Positions 1 through 10,567 are shown, counted from the stretch's first letter. The stretch: 64,000 nt of DNA from Tigriopus japonicus (GCA_010645155.1 CM021320.1:10291188-10355187); one strand, 5' to 3'. Numbers and translations: made by a program. The notes: generated by a model not told the origin, from the letters alone.

Positions 1-893
1 ACAAAATGTATTTGAAGCTTTTTGTTTGAGAAATTTCAGTTTTTTGCGAATTTTTTAAATTTTATTTGTGCTTTTTTGGTTTTTATTTGCACTTTTAACC
101 TTTTTCGGCATTTTATTTTACAATTTTGGGCTGATTTTTGTGCAACGTTTGGTAACCAAAAGCTTCTTTTGATTTGCACTTTTTGCCCGTCCATAGTGAT
201 AACTTATAACTAATTACTGATAAGCCATCTGCAAGCCTTCGTAGACATGTTTGAAACAAAGCACTTGCTCGTTTTACTACTATGTAGACAAGGAAGTTGG
301 CCCCAGCGGAAGAAACAAAAAGTTGTCACAAAACTGGGCCGGACTAATCCATTGTTGACGAAAAAATGAAATTTGTTTTTCAAGAGATGGGATAAATTAG
401 GGCAATCAAATTGTGCTTTATACTGGGCGAGAGTGTCGACAAGTGTCACGCGCGACCAGCCAACACTGCATGGTGCACCTGTAAAGATACAAAACTTGGC
501 ATATTTCAAGAAATTGCTCAAAATATGTTGCATTGACCTATTCTAGCAATGTAATTACTTTATTTACATCAAATAGGACATTTTGTTACAAGTTTGGCAC
601 ATATGCTTGAGTTATACTGAATTTTGTCTCTTTCCAAGTGCGAGTTAGCCGTGGCACCTGTCGACGCTCTCGCTCCATGAAAAGGTCTTGAAGCATAGAA
701 GGAAATGTCACCCTTAAGTGGATGTAATTATAGAAAAAAATCCGGAATATGAATGCCAGCAGTCAAGGGAGGTTAAAGAGCTAGACGATTTGCTTCAACC
801 TCCAATAGTTAAAGAGCTTCTTGTATTTCAACCTTGATTTTTTTGATATTTTTTGTGGGTTCTGGACCCACATGTGGACGCAATTGTGGTCTT
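1..893. other. AT-rich intergenic sequence, no gene seen
   Basis: The first 200 bases are T-rich on the plus strand, with short degenerate repeats of the GCACTTTT/TTTGCACTTTT kind. Short open frames here lack coding character and have no convincing start or splice context. Nothing else is supported. Confidence 0.5.
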
Positions 894-1058
894 TGGTGGG
901 CCCAGGAGCTATGGGGAAAGTTCAAAATAGTGGGTCCGTAATACAACCAAAGTACTGTGCTCGTGGGCCAAAAACTCTTTGAGCGTTAATATCTGTGCCC
1001 CTGAAAACATATAATCAAATTTGGCGGGCCTTGACCCAAAAGCGGTTGCCGACCCCTG
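894..1058 (-). mobile_element. Truncated hAT-type MITE (same family as the copy at 18.05 kb)
   Basis: The right end reads GGTTGCCGACCCCTG, the same terminal inverted repeat that closes the complete copy at 18048-18256. The interior also matches that copy read in reverse complement: a GTGGG(C/A)CCAGGAGCTA block, a 'GTACTGT(G/A)CTCGTGG' block and an 'AAATTTGG(C/T)GGGCCTTG' block occur in the same order. The other terminus (CAGGGGTCGGCAACCC) is missing, so this copy is 5'-truncated or eroded near position 894. It has no coding capacity and must have been mobilised in trans. Confidence 0.7.
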
Positions 1059-1569
1059 GTCTAGACAATGTAGTGGTTCAAACTAAGAAAAACTAAGACT
1101 AAATAAACCACACTTGACTCATCAATGACGTTTCCTTTATCGTATTCCAAGCAAGGTAAATCTAATCATTTTTATGGCACCACTTTCCAAAAGCAGGTCT
1201 TCCTTTAAGCACAAAAATTGCTGGCACAAATCAAAAATTTGTCACTTCGTCATTGACCTTACAGACGATAAAATGACACTTCAAAGCGTTTTTGTTGGCC
1301 TCATCGACACCTAAAGTTATCGCTAAGAGGCTCGACATAGCAAGCCCCATCATCAATTTGTTTCCCAGTGACATTCCTTCTCCTTGGAAATCAGAACGCC
1401 TTAAGTAGCCTCATACTAGAATCGGGCACATGTACTCTAACGCTCGTATGTACATGTTGTACCCCTACATACAGTTGACAATGTACTACATGCTGTAGTC
1501 CAACTCGAAGAAATGAATTTGCCCCCGAACTTTGTGCTCGGCTTCTCGATTGCCGGAGTGCCAGTGAAG
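1059..1569. other. Intergenic sequence upstream of the small peptide gene; TGTAC/GTACAT cluster
   Basis: No open frame of interest. Between about 1430 and 1495 there are several TGTAC/GTACA words (near 1431, 1449, 1457 and 1480), including the palindrome TGTACA. They lie 80-140 bp upstream of a TATA-like box and could be a regulatory cluster; this is inference only. Confidence 0.3.
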
Positions 1570-1606
1570 TATAAGAGGCAAGACCGACTTGGTCCCAATT
1601 TCAATT
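1570..1606 (+). promoter_or_regulatory. Putative TATA box and initiator of the peptide gene
   Basis: TATAAGAG begins at 1570. A TCAATT initiator-like sequence lies at about 1601, 31 bp downstream, which is the normal TATA-to-Inr spacing in animals. The predicted transcript would have an 80-nt 5' UTR before the ATG at 1681. The Inr does not exactly fit the arthropod TCAKTY consensus. Confidence 0.4.
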
Positions 1607-1680
1607 GTGAACAAATCGAGAAGCTAGCAACATTATAACAGTGGTATTATTTATCCCTTCAAAAACTAAAGAAAAGAAAA

Positions 1681-2107
1681 ATGATTGTCGCCCTCGTGGC
1701 CAGTTTTGTAGTCTTGACTTGGGTGATTCAACCTTCAGAGTCACTCTATGTTCCACGAGGATCACCCATCATTCAAGCCATTCACTCTGACTCGCCGAAA
1801 TTGGAACTAGACACAAGGTAGAGTTGTAAGATTTATCTGGATCAATAAGTTCATTTATAATAATCATTATGGAAAATTGCTTAGATTCCTGCGATCTATG
1901 GATACTCCTGATATGAATGATCCAGATCTGGCAAACTTCTCCACTGAAGATCTCTATCGCTTGGCCTTGATTTTGGAACAAATCCGGAAAACGGGTATGG
2001 TCCCAGAAATCACAATGGAAGATGAGCGAGCACTTCAAGATTTGATGGAACAAGTATCTCGAAACAATGAGTTGGATCGAAGGCAGCTCCATCATTTCCG
2101 ACATTAA
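1681..2107 (+). CDS. Small secreted peptide precursor, neuropeptide-like, unrecognised
   Basis: Two exons, join(1681..1817,1885..2107), encode about 119 residues. Exon 1 begins MIVALVASFVVLTWVIQ, a clear signal peptide, with likely cleavage after PSES. Its reading would stop at a TAG at 1819 were it not for the donor AAG|GTAGAG. The 67-bp intron ends TTGCTTAG, and the spliced codon is AGA (Arg). The mature part has no cysteine and contains monobasic and dibasic sites (…DTR-FLR…, …LDRRQ…), plus an acidic helical stretch around STEDLYRLALILEQIRK. There is no Gly-Lys/Arg amidation signal. The layout (signal peptide, short precursor, basic cleavage sites, TATA promoter) is that of a neuropeptide or small hormone, but I recognise no known family. 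An ATTAAA at 2209 may serve as the poly(A) signal. It could equally be another small secreted protein. Confidence 0.6.
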
Positions 2108-3060
2108 AGAGATTCAACCAACCGTTCAATCTATTCCACGAGAATTTATTGTCATTTCTACCTCTCTCTCTATAATTTTAATTGTTTACCAGTTTTTGTG
2201 GCAAAAGTATTAAATCTTGGTGTGTGTTGGAAATACATACACAAATATATTGAATATTGAAAACTGGGACGAAATCATGTTTGCAGAAGGATTAGATTTT
2301 CAAAAGAAATATTTCATAGGTTGAAAAAAAGACTAGAAAAAGATCAAAATTCCACCGTTTGAATGGAAGGGAATCAAGTTGTTGTCAACAATGTCATTTT
2401 TTCTCAAAGTCTGAGGTTCTTATAGATCAGCAAAGACCAAATAGGGTGTTCCATCAAATCCGAAGCTGAAGGTCCTTCAACTAAATCTATAAAATGGATC
2501 TTTATAGACGAACTTTAAACATGGATTGTGATGAATTGACAGGGGTGAAAAATATGAAGTCTTGTTAGTGTGCCATTTCTTTGAAGGTTCCTCCTCCACT
2601 CCATTTTCCATTGTCCAATTTTTAGCACTGAGCTCAGTTTCTTACTGTCCACAGTTTTGCGTTGCCCCAATTACTTCATCATTGCGAATCTTTCTGTCCT
2701 GATGCTTGCTGAATTGAATTTCTCAAGGTACCAATTTTTCCTCTTAATAAGTTTTTTGTGTCGAATAATACCTGGAGTGCTTATAAAATAGAATGCCCTT
2801 TTTATGATTGCGGTTTGATGAAACAAAATGTCAAACCTAAATTTTTAAAACTCGATGAATGTGGGTTTATATCTGTTTTTAGCAACAGATTTAGGGGTAA
2901 AACCCATAAAATTTAATATCATACAGTCCAGAGCCCGTCTAAGAGAAAACTGTTGTGAAATATAGTGAAAGCACACACCTTAAGTGAAGTAGGGTTGTAT
3001 GTATGAATCCTCTCGTTATTGCATTAGTTCTCATTAAAGAACCATCCCAGTTAGTATCTA
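2108..3060. other. Intergenic sequence, nothing recognised
   Basis: It includes the probable 3' UTR of the small peptide gene (ATTAAA at 2209-2214). The rest is AT-rich and has no open frame with coding character, no repeat array and no obvious element termini until the TA at 3059-3060. Confidence 0.4.
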
Positions 3061-3592
3061 CAGGGTTAGGCAGAATTAGTGAAACATGAATATTGAAAAA
3101 TCAACAACGTCAATAAAAGCATTGTTTCAAGAAGGGTTTCCACAAAAAAACATAGCATAACATTATGAAATATTTTTTGTCATGTTTCCCTTTGGGCCAA
3201 ACCACCGCCCTGAACTTCTTGATATCAATGTTACAACTTGCACGCACCTAATCCTCCTCTTGGGATCACCCTATGCTGCTTCAACTACTACCAAAAGTGG
3301 TCCTTGCTGCTCTTTTTGGCCTTGTTTACGATCCAACCAACAGTTAGGGCGACAAATTTTAGTCTTGGGCTATCTTGTTCATTGATCAAGCAAGATTTCA
3401 TGTGGTTTTATAGGTCATGGCCGTGACCAACGTCTGAGTCCTCACCCTCTTTTTGCTACCTTGACCAGGGCTCCATGACAATTTTCATATATCCTGTTAT
3501 GCTTTTGAATCTTTCATTTGAAATTGTGGCTCATACCAAGGGTTTTACTCATGATCTTAAATTTAATGTTTCACTAATTCTGTCTAACCCTG
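3061..3592. mobile_element. Tc1/mariner-type MITE, 532 bp
   Basis: Inverted termini of about 27 bp: CAGGGTTAGGCAGAATTAGT at the left and its complement with one mismatch at the right (…TCTGTCTAACCCTG). Both ends are flanked by TA (3059-3060 and 3593-3594), the target duplication of Tc1/mariner elements. Just inside the left end (about 3110-3170) one frame reads SIKALFQEGFPQKNIA, then a stop, then HYEI. This resembles the first helix-turn-helix of a Tc1/mariner transposase. It suggests an internally deleted derivative, not an unrelated filler. The two overlapping open frames at 3182-3426 are not transposase-like and are probably chance. Confidence 0.75.
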
Positions 3593-3594
3593 TA

Positions 3595-4975
3595 AAAGGG
3601 TTAAAATAGAACTCCAACCTCACGATATCTTCCGGTCAATTAAGCTAGTGACCTGTAAAATCACAATTTCATTGTTTGTTTGAAGTGGATCATGATTTGT
3701 ACAAAGATCTACAATGTCTCACTCGCCGAGCTGAAGGTCCACGAATACAGTACATCGGATGACTCTGGGGCCTTCCACTTCAAATTTTTTCAATACCTCT
3801 ATCAAACTCATCTCGAGGTCGGTGTTTGTTTATTTCTTTTTTTGGAGGACAGGTTTACAGAAAAGTAGAATTTTGCGACCTCTCTGTGACTAAAGAAGCT
3901 CATTGGAAAGAAGAGTCATTTTTTGTGTTATTTTCTTATGTTCGCAGTTGTCACCTCCAACTCCTGCGCTTCTTGGTTTATTAGAATCTTCAAGCTTCAC
4001 GTGGAAACTGCTGTCGTTAGTATCATGTTGACATACTCTCCCCTGAGCTTCATTGGTGGTTTCTAGACTATACTGGCTAAAATAATTTTTAAGGCACCTC
4101 TCCGGAGGTACAATATTCACCTTAAAATGAAAGGAAGGCCATCTTTTAACAGGAATATCGTGCACACTTTGATTCTCTGGTTCTTCTATTGTGAAGCTTC
4201 GAATAAATATATTTCAATGGGCTGCCCTATTTGGTAGATCTACAAATAAAGCCGAGGCAACCTAAAATGACCAGTGTCCTTGCAATTTTACTAAGGCTCG
4301 GAATCCTAAAGTTTTAAGGCTCTAAGTTTATCTTCCCCAAGAATTTATTCAGTGACTCTTTTCATTCCTCCTTTTATTGAAATAATTATTGACCCCTCAT
4401 TTTCCGTAATTCACTCGTTTTGACGTCAGTTCTTTTCTACGCCACGTGGTAATGTTTTTGAGATGATCTCACCCCTCCAACAAGTTATTCAGGCTAAGCC
4501 CTCGTGGTCCAAAGAAGCCGCACCGTTCAAAGTTCAAAAGAGTTTGAAAATATTTTGCCAAGTTTCCTGACATGTTACTAACTAACATGCTCGTGGCTTT
4601 CCATCCCTTCCTAGCACGTTTAAAAGCATTTCAGGTCACAACTCACGTCACGATAACCTTGCCTGACGCGACGTCAAGAATTGCAACTTGCCAAGCCCCC
4701 AAAATTGGACCAATGGGTAACGGGAACACCCAAAAAAGAAACCTCAAAGACAACTAAACACGCACAATCATAAGGAAACAAAAATGCATTTTCCCTTTCC
4801 GCATTCAACTACACGCGATCCATCAATACGTACACGATCGCTCACAAATTGGCTCATATTTAAGGGATGAGATTCAGTCCAAAGGACAAGCACGACAACC
4901 AAATGCCTAAGTAAATTGCACAGCTCTAATCAAATTGTCCAATGTCCCATGAAAAGGAGCATTCTCATGCCAGAA
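3595..4975. other. Intergenic sequence between the MITE and the 3' end of TMX2
   Basis: Short open frames on both strands lack coding features. The last few hundred bases should hold the TMX2 3' UTR (minus strand), but no nearby AATAAA is obvious on that strand; the nearest clear one lies around 4345. Confidence 0.35.
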
Positions 4976-6901
4976 CTACTGGGTTTTCTTGGCCTCTTGC
5001 GTCACTTGGGTCTCCTCTTCCATTTGCTTGATTTGAGCCGCGTATTTCTTGTCTTTCTTGCATTCCGCGTACAGGTTGTTTAGATCAAACACGCCTATGA
5101 TATCCTCCTCTTTGAACACGAACTTTTGGACCTTACCCGACACAATGGCCGGGACACGCCCCACTTCCTTGCCATTCTGAAACATGATCACTGTGGGCAA
5201 TTGTCGGGTAAGGGCAGAGGTGTTGATCAAATGTTCGGTTCCAATATCCGGATATCGGCCGATATCAATTTTGCCTGAAGGTAAAAGTCAGGTCAGAGAA
5301 ATAAGCTGCTTTTAAATGTCATTTCCAATTACCAAACTTGAGGTTAGGCAAGCCGTATTGCGAAGAGATCTTGGCAAAGACGGGTGAGAAATTGATGGAA
5401 GCGGGTGACCAGGCGGCGTAGAAGGTCACAAGCCAGGTCACGTGGAGATCTCGCTTAAGTTCCTCGTCCAAACCGTCTGAACGGAAGTAGGTGATGTTCT
5501 CCGGACCTTTGTAAGTGGGTTCGGGGAGGAGCATCCCTTGTAGAGTGAACAAGAGCAAGTACAGGAGACCGTAACGAGGATCAGCTCGGGAGAAGAGCAC
5601 TAGATTGGCAACTTTGGCGTAGACGAAGCCCGAGGATAGGTACGAAACCTGCAAGATTAAGGAATAGTCATGAATTTTCTCAAAACATGGTAAAAAAATT
5701 TGATAAGGTATTATTTTTAAAGAGCAATTTATATTCCCCATCTAGACCGGTTCAATCCAGACCAATTGACTTCACTTCAAACTTGAGACATAGTTTATCT
5801 GATCAAAATGGGTTTTCACCCAAATGCTTTCATAACCCTTATGAACATGACCAAAGAACGTCTGGAAGCGATGATCTCACCAGTGAGAAAGTGTATTTTG
5901 TACACTCCATGTCATATGTGATTGTCTCTAAAGCATTCAAGACGTTTCAAGGTGATGGGGTTTCTTCATGGGTTGTTTCACTAATATTTAAATCTAGTGG
6001 AGCGTTTGCAAAAGCTCTGGATGCATGGGTCCGACTTATTTTTTCGTCATCCCATGGAGACTTTTCCCGAATCATTCTTGTTCAACCTAAAGAAGTAGTT
6101 TAACCCTCTCAGGAGACTTCTGCTCTGATTCTTTACCAAAACCATCCGTCAAAGTTACCTTTTAAGATTTTATATAACTTGTTCATTATCGATGGCACTT
6201 AAAAGACTAAAAGCATTAGAATGCTCAAATTCTCTTCGATTTGGATCGAACCAGTTATCCATCCATTCCGTACTTCCATCCCTAAATCTGCCCGTGGATG
6301 GCTTCCCTCATATGAGGCCGGATTTAACCAAAGTTACTTCCGAGCATTTTTACTTTTGAACCAAACCACAAAGCTCTTACCTTACTTCCTGAGTTGATTG
6401 AGTGGGTTTGAAAATATTGAAAAACGTTTCCATTTGGGGCATTTGGCATGGGTCATGGACATCATGGGGTCATGAATGAACATCTTACGAGCTCAAACTA
6501 TCATTGATTGCATACAGTGCCTTCAAAACACCATTCAATGGTCCTAAATTCATATCTAGGCCCTATTTCCCTGGCTTACAAAACCAGGGCTTTCAATCTT
6601 AAAAATCCTTTGTCTACACTAAATAAAGTCTTTGAGACCTGAAATGTTTGAGTCTCACCATGCGGGTGGATCCGGTTTTACGGGCCCGGATCATGATGAC
6701 GATGAGCAAGAAGAACAGAATCTCATTCTCCCGCATATCCAATTGACAATTCTCGGGGTTATCTTGGCCGAAAACCCATTCACACACCGGCCAAGTCAGT
6801 TTCAGCCCCAAAAAGGCCACACTCAACAGGATATTGATGAAATAATACGGCCTAAGAAGCTGTCGGAGCTCCTGTCGAAACGTGACCGTGGACAAACCCA
6901 T
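4976..6901 (-). CDS. TMX2: Thioredoxin-related transmembrane protein 2 homologue
   Basis: Three exons, complement(join(4976..5274,5333..5648,6659..6901)), give 285 residues; human TMX2 has about 296. The start is the ATG at 6901; an in-frame TTG further out is not used. Introns are 1010 and 58 bp with proper GT-AG ends, and frames join exactly. TMX2 is an ER/mitochondria-contact membrane protein of the PDI family. Visible features, in order: N-terminal hydrophobic segments (about residues 23-40 and 60-75), the conserved stretch VYAKVANLVLFSRADPRYGL, and a thioredoxin-like domain (about 135-260) with VTWLVTFYAAW. The C-terminus KKTQ fits the KKxx ER-retrieval signal. The usual SxxC pseudo-active site is SPAS (residues 162-165), so no cysteine is left and oxidoreductase activity is unlikely. 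The gene is head to head with the Greatwall gene. Confidence 0.92.
5649..6658 (-). other. TMX2 first intron, 1010 bp
   Basis: Bounded on the minus strand by a GTGAGACT donor (just below 6659) and a CTTGCAG acceptor (just above 5648). Open frames inside it, for example one on the plus strand at 5687-6103, lack coding character. No mobile-element ends seen. Confidence 0.6.
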
Positions 6902-7392
6902 CTTGACAGAAATCTTCTCTAAAAATACCAATGGAACTCAATCGATCAGGTTTTAGCTTCTTCTGCCATGAAGTTCCACAACAATGGCTGTTTCTCAGGA
7001 AGCTCTGTCTTTCAAGCCATCTCCTCGAATATCTAACCCTTGAAAAATCTTGACAAAGACCAAAGGTCATCATTGTTATCCTCTTAAGCCATTGGGTCTC
7101 CCCCTAAGAGTCGCTATCGCCCGTAAACACCCCTATGAAGGGGTTCTTGTTGTTGAACTTCTGGGCCCGCCATTTCAAAGTTCACCTCCAAAGCTCAAGA
7201 GATCTCCCACAATTTCTACAATGGCATCCAATGAGATTGGCGGGTAAGCGAGCGAGTGTATCTATCGGAATGATTCCGTTCAAAGTTGTTGTATGAGATG
7301 ACCGTTGGGAATAGGCTGCTATTTTTGTCTTCATCCCCATTCCCCACGTGTTTGGCTTTTTCATTCATTCATATTCATTCATCGGTAGAGCC
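6902..7392. promoter_or_regulatory. Shared bidirectional promoter region, TMX2 / Greatwall
   Basis: The start codons of TMX2 (minus, 6901) and Greatwall (plus, 7393) are 491 bp apart and point away from each other, so both promoters must lie here. A canonical E-box CACGTG sits at 7345-7350, close to the Greatwall start. No TATA box is evident, as expected for housekeeping genes. The functional call is inference from gene spacing. Confidence 0.5.
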
Positions 7393-9620
7393 ATGAGGGT
7401 GGAAGGTGGATCATCGATGATGAGTGGCAGTCCCAAGGGAGGCGGTGGGGGCAAATCGACGGCGGGATTGGCTCCTACCATGCAGGATTTTCAAATCCTT
7501 AAGCCCATTAGTCGAGGGGCCTTTGGCAAGGTTTTCTTGGGCACCAAGTGAGTCTCATTAAGATATCAGATTTGACTGAGGGATACAGGTTTTAAATTGG
7601 GTTGATTTTTAGGAAAGGTCAAGCTAAGCCTTTGTACGCGATCAAGGTGATGAAAAAATCCGAGGTGGTAGATAAGAATATGGTGTCGCAAGTGATTGCC
7701 GAGCGGAATGCTTTGGCCCTTACCAAATCGCCGTTTTGTGTGAACCTTTTTTATTGTCTTCAATCGGCGGATAACGTGTTCTTGGTGATGGAATACCTCA
7801 TTGGTGGCGATCTCAAGTCTCTGTTAAGTATGTATGGCTTCTTTGATGAGGCCATGGCGCGGTTTTATATCGCGGAAATCGCCTTGGCCTTGTCCTATCT
7901 GCACAAACGGCACATTATCCATCGGGATTTGAAGCCGGATAACGTCCTCTTGACCAATCATGGTCATATCAAACTCACCGATTTCGGTTTGAGTCAGGTC
8001 AAAGTTGATCGGGAATTGCAGATTCAAGACCTAATTCCGCACACGCCCGGTTTTACCGCCACTCAATTACATCGCACCCCGGGTCAAATCCTGAGTTTGA
8101 CCTCACATTTATGCTTCCGAGGTCAAGATGAGAGTCTATTTAGCGCTTCCACCTTGTCCGAGAAAACGGGCTCGTTGCATTTGCACAGCCATCATATCAC
8201 GCATAACACCACTTCGCAGAGTGCCGGTCCCTTATCGCCGGATAAATCGCCGATGAGTCCGATTCAACCAAGATCGCGATTGACCAGTGTGAGTAATTCG
8301 GCACCATCTAAGCCCTTATGGCAAACCACGCCTCCAGAGGCTATTAATCGCACTCGTCGAGCTCAAAATGATACGGCGAAAGAGGATAATGAAACGCCTC
8401 CAACCGGGCAACGTCGATTGGTCCGGAAGAAATCGTGCATTGACGACTTCAATGTCCCCAAAGAACTCCAGGGTCTCGACGATTTGAAGACGAAAACCAA
8501 CTGCGAGAGTGGACGTAAAAGGGGCAAACCGATGCTTTTGGATTTCCAAGATTCACCCGGACCCGAACCTCAACCAGCCAAGATCCCAAAGTTGAATCTA
8601 GACTCGAATGCCGAGATTGGACAGGATTCCGATACTAATGACGTGAGTTTTGAAAGCTGTGAATCGGGTTCGTTCTCGGGGAAATCGTCGAATAAAGAGA
8701 ACCAACCCGTGATTCATGAAAGTGAGAACGGAGCCTTGAAATTTTCGACACCGACTCAAAGTGGAAAAGAGCTTCAGAGGAACGTGAGATTCATCATGTC
8801 GCCCAAAACTCCGATTGAGTTGAATCAGGTTGATGAGGCCGTGAACAAATTCGGCTTAAGCTTCAGTGGGTAAGATTAATCTTTTTAGATATTGATTTAA
8901 AGAAGTCGTTGAATAACGATTTTGGTTTATTTTCAAAACAGCATGATGGATTGGCGAACGAGTAGCATGGCTCCATTGCCCGCAGAATCTCCCGCAGATC
9001 GAAGATGGCCACCTAACCTCAACGACACGCCCATTGAGACACCCATGAAAGCTCACACCCCTTTCCGAACGCCCAAGAGCTTAAAGAAACCCACTGGATC
9101 CATCATGAAAGAAAGAATTCTGGGTAAGATCCACAATTTACGGCAAATGAAGCCTTTTTCCGAACGATCCTAACTTTAAGCCTCACATTTAGGCACACCC
9201 GATTATCTGGCACCCGAGTTATTGCTTCACCAACCCCATAGTGAGGCCGTGGATTGGTGGGGTCTAGGGGTGTGTCTGTACGAGTTTCTCACGGGCGTGC
9301 CCCCATTTTCGGACGAAACCCCGGCGTTAGTTTTCCAGAATATCCTTAATCTCAACATGGAGTTTCCCGAAGGTGACGAGGCCTTGTCGGAGCCCGCAGT
9401 TCAAGCCGTTCGAGCTCTGCTGACCTTGGATCCCGAGCAAAGAGCCAATTTTCAAACCATGCAGGACACGTTGCCGTTTTTTGGTTCAGTAGCTTGGGAC
9501 AAGATTTTGGAGGAAAAGGCTCCGTTTGTGCCTCAACCCGATGATGAAACGGATACGGGTTACTTTGAAGCCCGAAACAACATGTTACATTTGAAAGTCT
9601 CCGAGGTGATTGAGCACTAA
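7393..9620 (+). CDS. MASTL: Greatwall kinase (MASTL) homologue
   Basis: Four exons, join(7393..7547,7613..8869,8942..9123,9193..9620), encode 673 residues; introns are 65, 72 and 69 bp. Greatwall is an AGC-family kinase that phosphorylates ENSA/ARPP19 to inhibit PP2A-B55 at mitotic entry. Visible: glycine loop SRGAFGKV (40-47), ATP-binding Lys63 in [13 protein letters not shown] (155 onward), DFG (175-177), then an insert of about 355 residues before GTPDYLAPE (532-540). This split activation segment is the hallmark of Greatwall. The conserved phospho-site context RTPGQ (Thr207) and the C-tail [19 protein letters not shown] are present. The insert is roughly 200 residues shorter than in human (879 aa in total). 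It is Ser/Thr/Pro- and charge-rich with many S/T-P sites, fitting CDK control. An AATAAA lies at 9849. Confidence 0.96.
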
Positions 9621-10190
9621 AATTGCTTATGCATAAATTCGTTCTATCAAGTCAGTTCACATTACATACCCTAAATGCAAAATAGATTACTTTTAATAGC
9701 ATGCCACACCTTCATCAGCGTTTTTATTTTGATCCTTGGAAAAAACATGTCTGAAAATTTGTCATATTTATAGATACGGAAGTGACAGAAAATGTGTTTG
9801 CTAAGGATGTTTAGTCTTAAAAACAAAAACTGGAAGCAGATTTTGGCAAATAAACTCCGCTTTCATAAAGGGCAAGATCTTTCACAAGCTTGCTCAAAAC
9901 TTTTTTCATCCTAATACAACGGAATAGAGTAAAAAGATTACATCATTAAATTAAACATTTTTGGGGTTCGTAAACATTGAAAAAAACTAAAAATGGACAC
10001 GCGCAAGAAGACTTGAAAAGCTTAATTGGTATCCGCACTTCTATAAAAGATTTCATTTTAACACGTTCAACTACTGAAAACAATGATTGAATTACTATTA
10101 ACCCTATCTAGTGCCTTAAAGTAAAAACCTCACATTTCCCGGGTAACATCAGATCAACTATCGAAGAAAATCCTTGAAACAGACGGAAAA
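9621..10190. other. Greatwall 3' UTR and spacer to COX6C
   Basis: A plus-strand AATAAA at 9849-9854, 230 bp past the stop, is the probable Greatwall poly(A) signal. The remainder is AT-rich and featureless. Greatwall and COX6C converge here. Confidence 0.45.
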
Positions 10191-10193
10191 GAA

Positions 10194-10199
10194 TTTATT
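10194..10199 (-). terminator. Poly(A) signal AATAAA of COX6C
   Basis: TTTATT on the plus strand reads AATAAA on the minus strand, about 75 bp beyond the COX6C stop codon. Confidence 0.6.
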
Positions 10200-10273
10200 T
10201 TCCAAACCCTTTGACTACTTTTTTTGTATTCATATTGATGGATTTTACGAGATGTGTGCCTTCGTCCTTGGCC

Positions 10274-10477
10274 TTAACGGGATCGTGGGTTCTCGTTGTA
10301 TTGCTTGTAGAATGCGGCGTAGGCCTCTTTTCTGGGCTTGGACACGGTGAAGTACCAACCCGAAGTGATGGCCACCGTCACGACCGTGGCAATCACGAAA
10401 TTGCGCTTGATCGTGTTGATCAGGAAGCCGCGCATCTGCGCAGGCCGCGCAATCTTCGTCACGGACGTCTCGGCCAT
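10274..10477 (-). CDS. COX6C: Cytochrome c oxidase subunit 6C
   Basis: One coding exon of 67 residues; the mammalian subunit has about 75. COX6C is a single-pass inner-membrane subunit of respiratory complex IV. Recognisable are the MRGFL near residue 15, the membrane helix around IATVVTVAITSGWYFTV, and the conserved KPRKEAYAAFYKQY after it. A 5' UTR intron is visible: acceptor TTTCCAG before 10494 and donor CC|GTAAGT at 10567, giving a 72-bp intron (10495-10566). The C-terminus is odd: this frame ends NENPRSR-stop. One base out of frame, the sequence continues DPVKAKDEGTHLVKS, which looks more like the usual COX6C tail. A one-base insertion, an assembly error or a truly short tail are all possible. 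It converges with Greatwall. Confidence 0.85.
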   Translation of the reverse strand: MAETSVTKIARPAQMRGFLINTIKRNFVIATVVTVAITSGWYFTVSKPRKEAYAAFYKQYNENPRSR

Positions 10478-10567
10478 CTCGGATAACGATGGGTCTGGAA
10501 ATCAGCAGAGAGCGACGTCAATGAATGAGGAGGATATCCGGAGAAATGAAGAGGATTCCTACTTACG

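Noticed and set aside
5687..6103. 138-codon open frame on the plus strand
   Set aside because: Lies inside the TMX2 intron, opposite strand, with no domain or codon bias and no splice partners.
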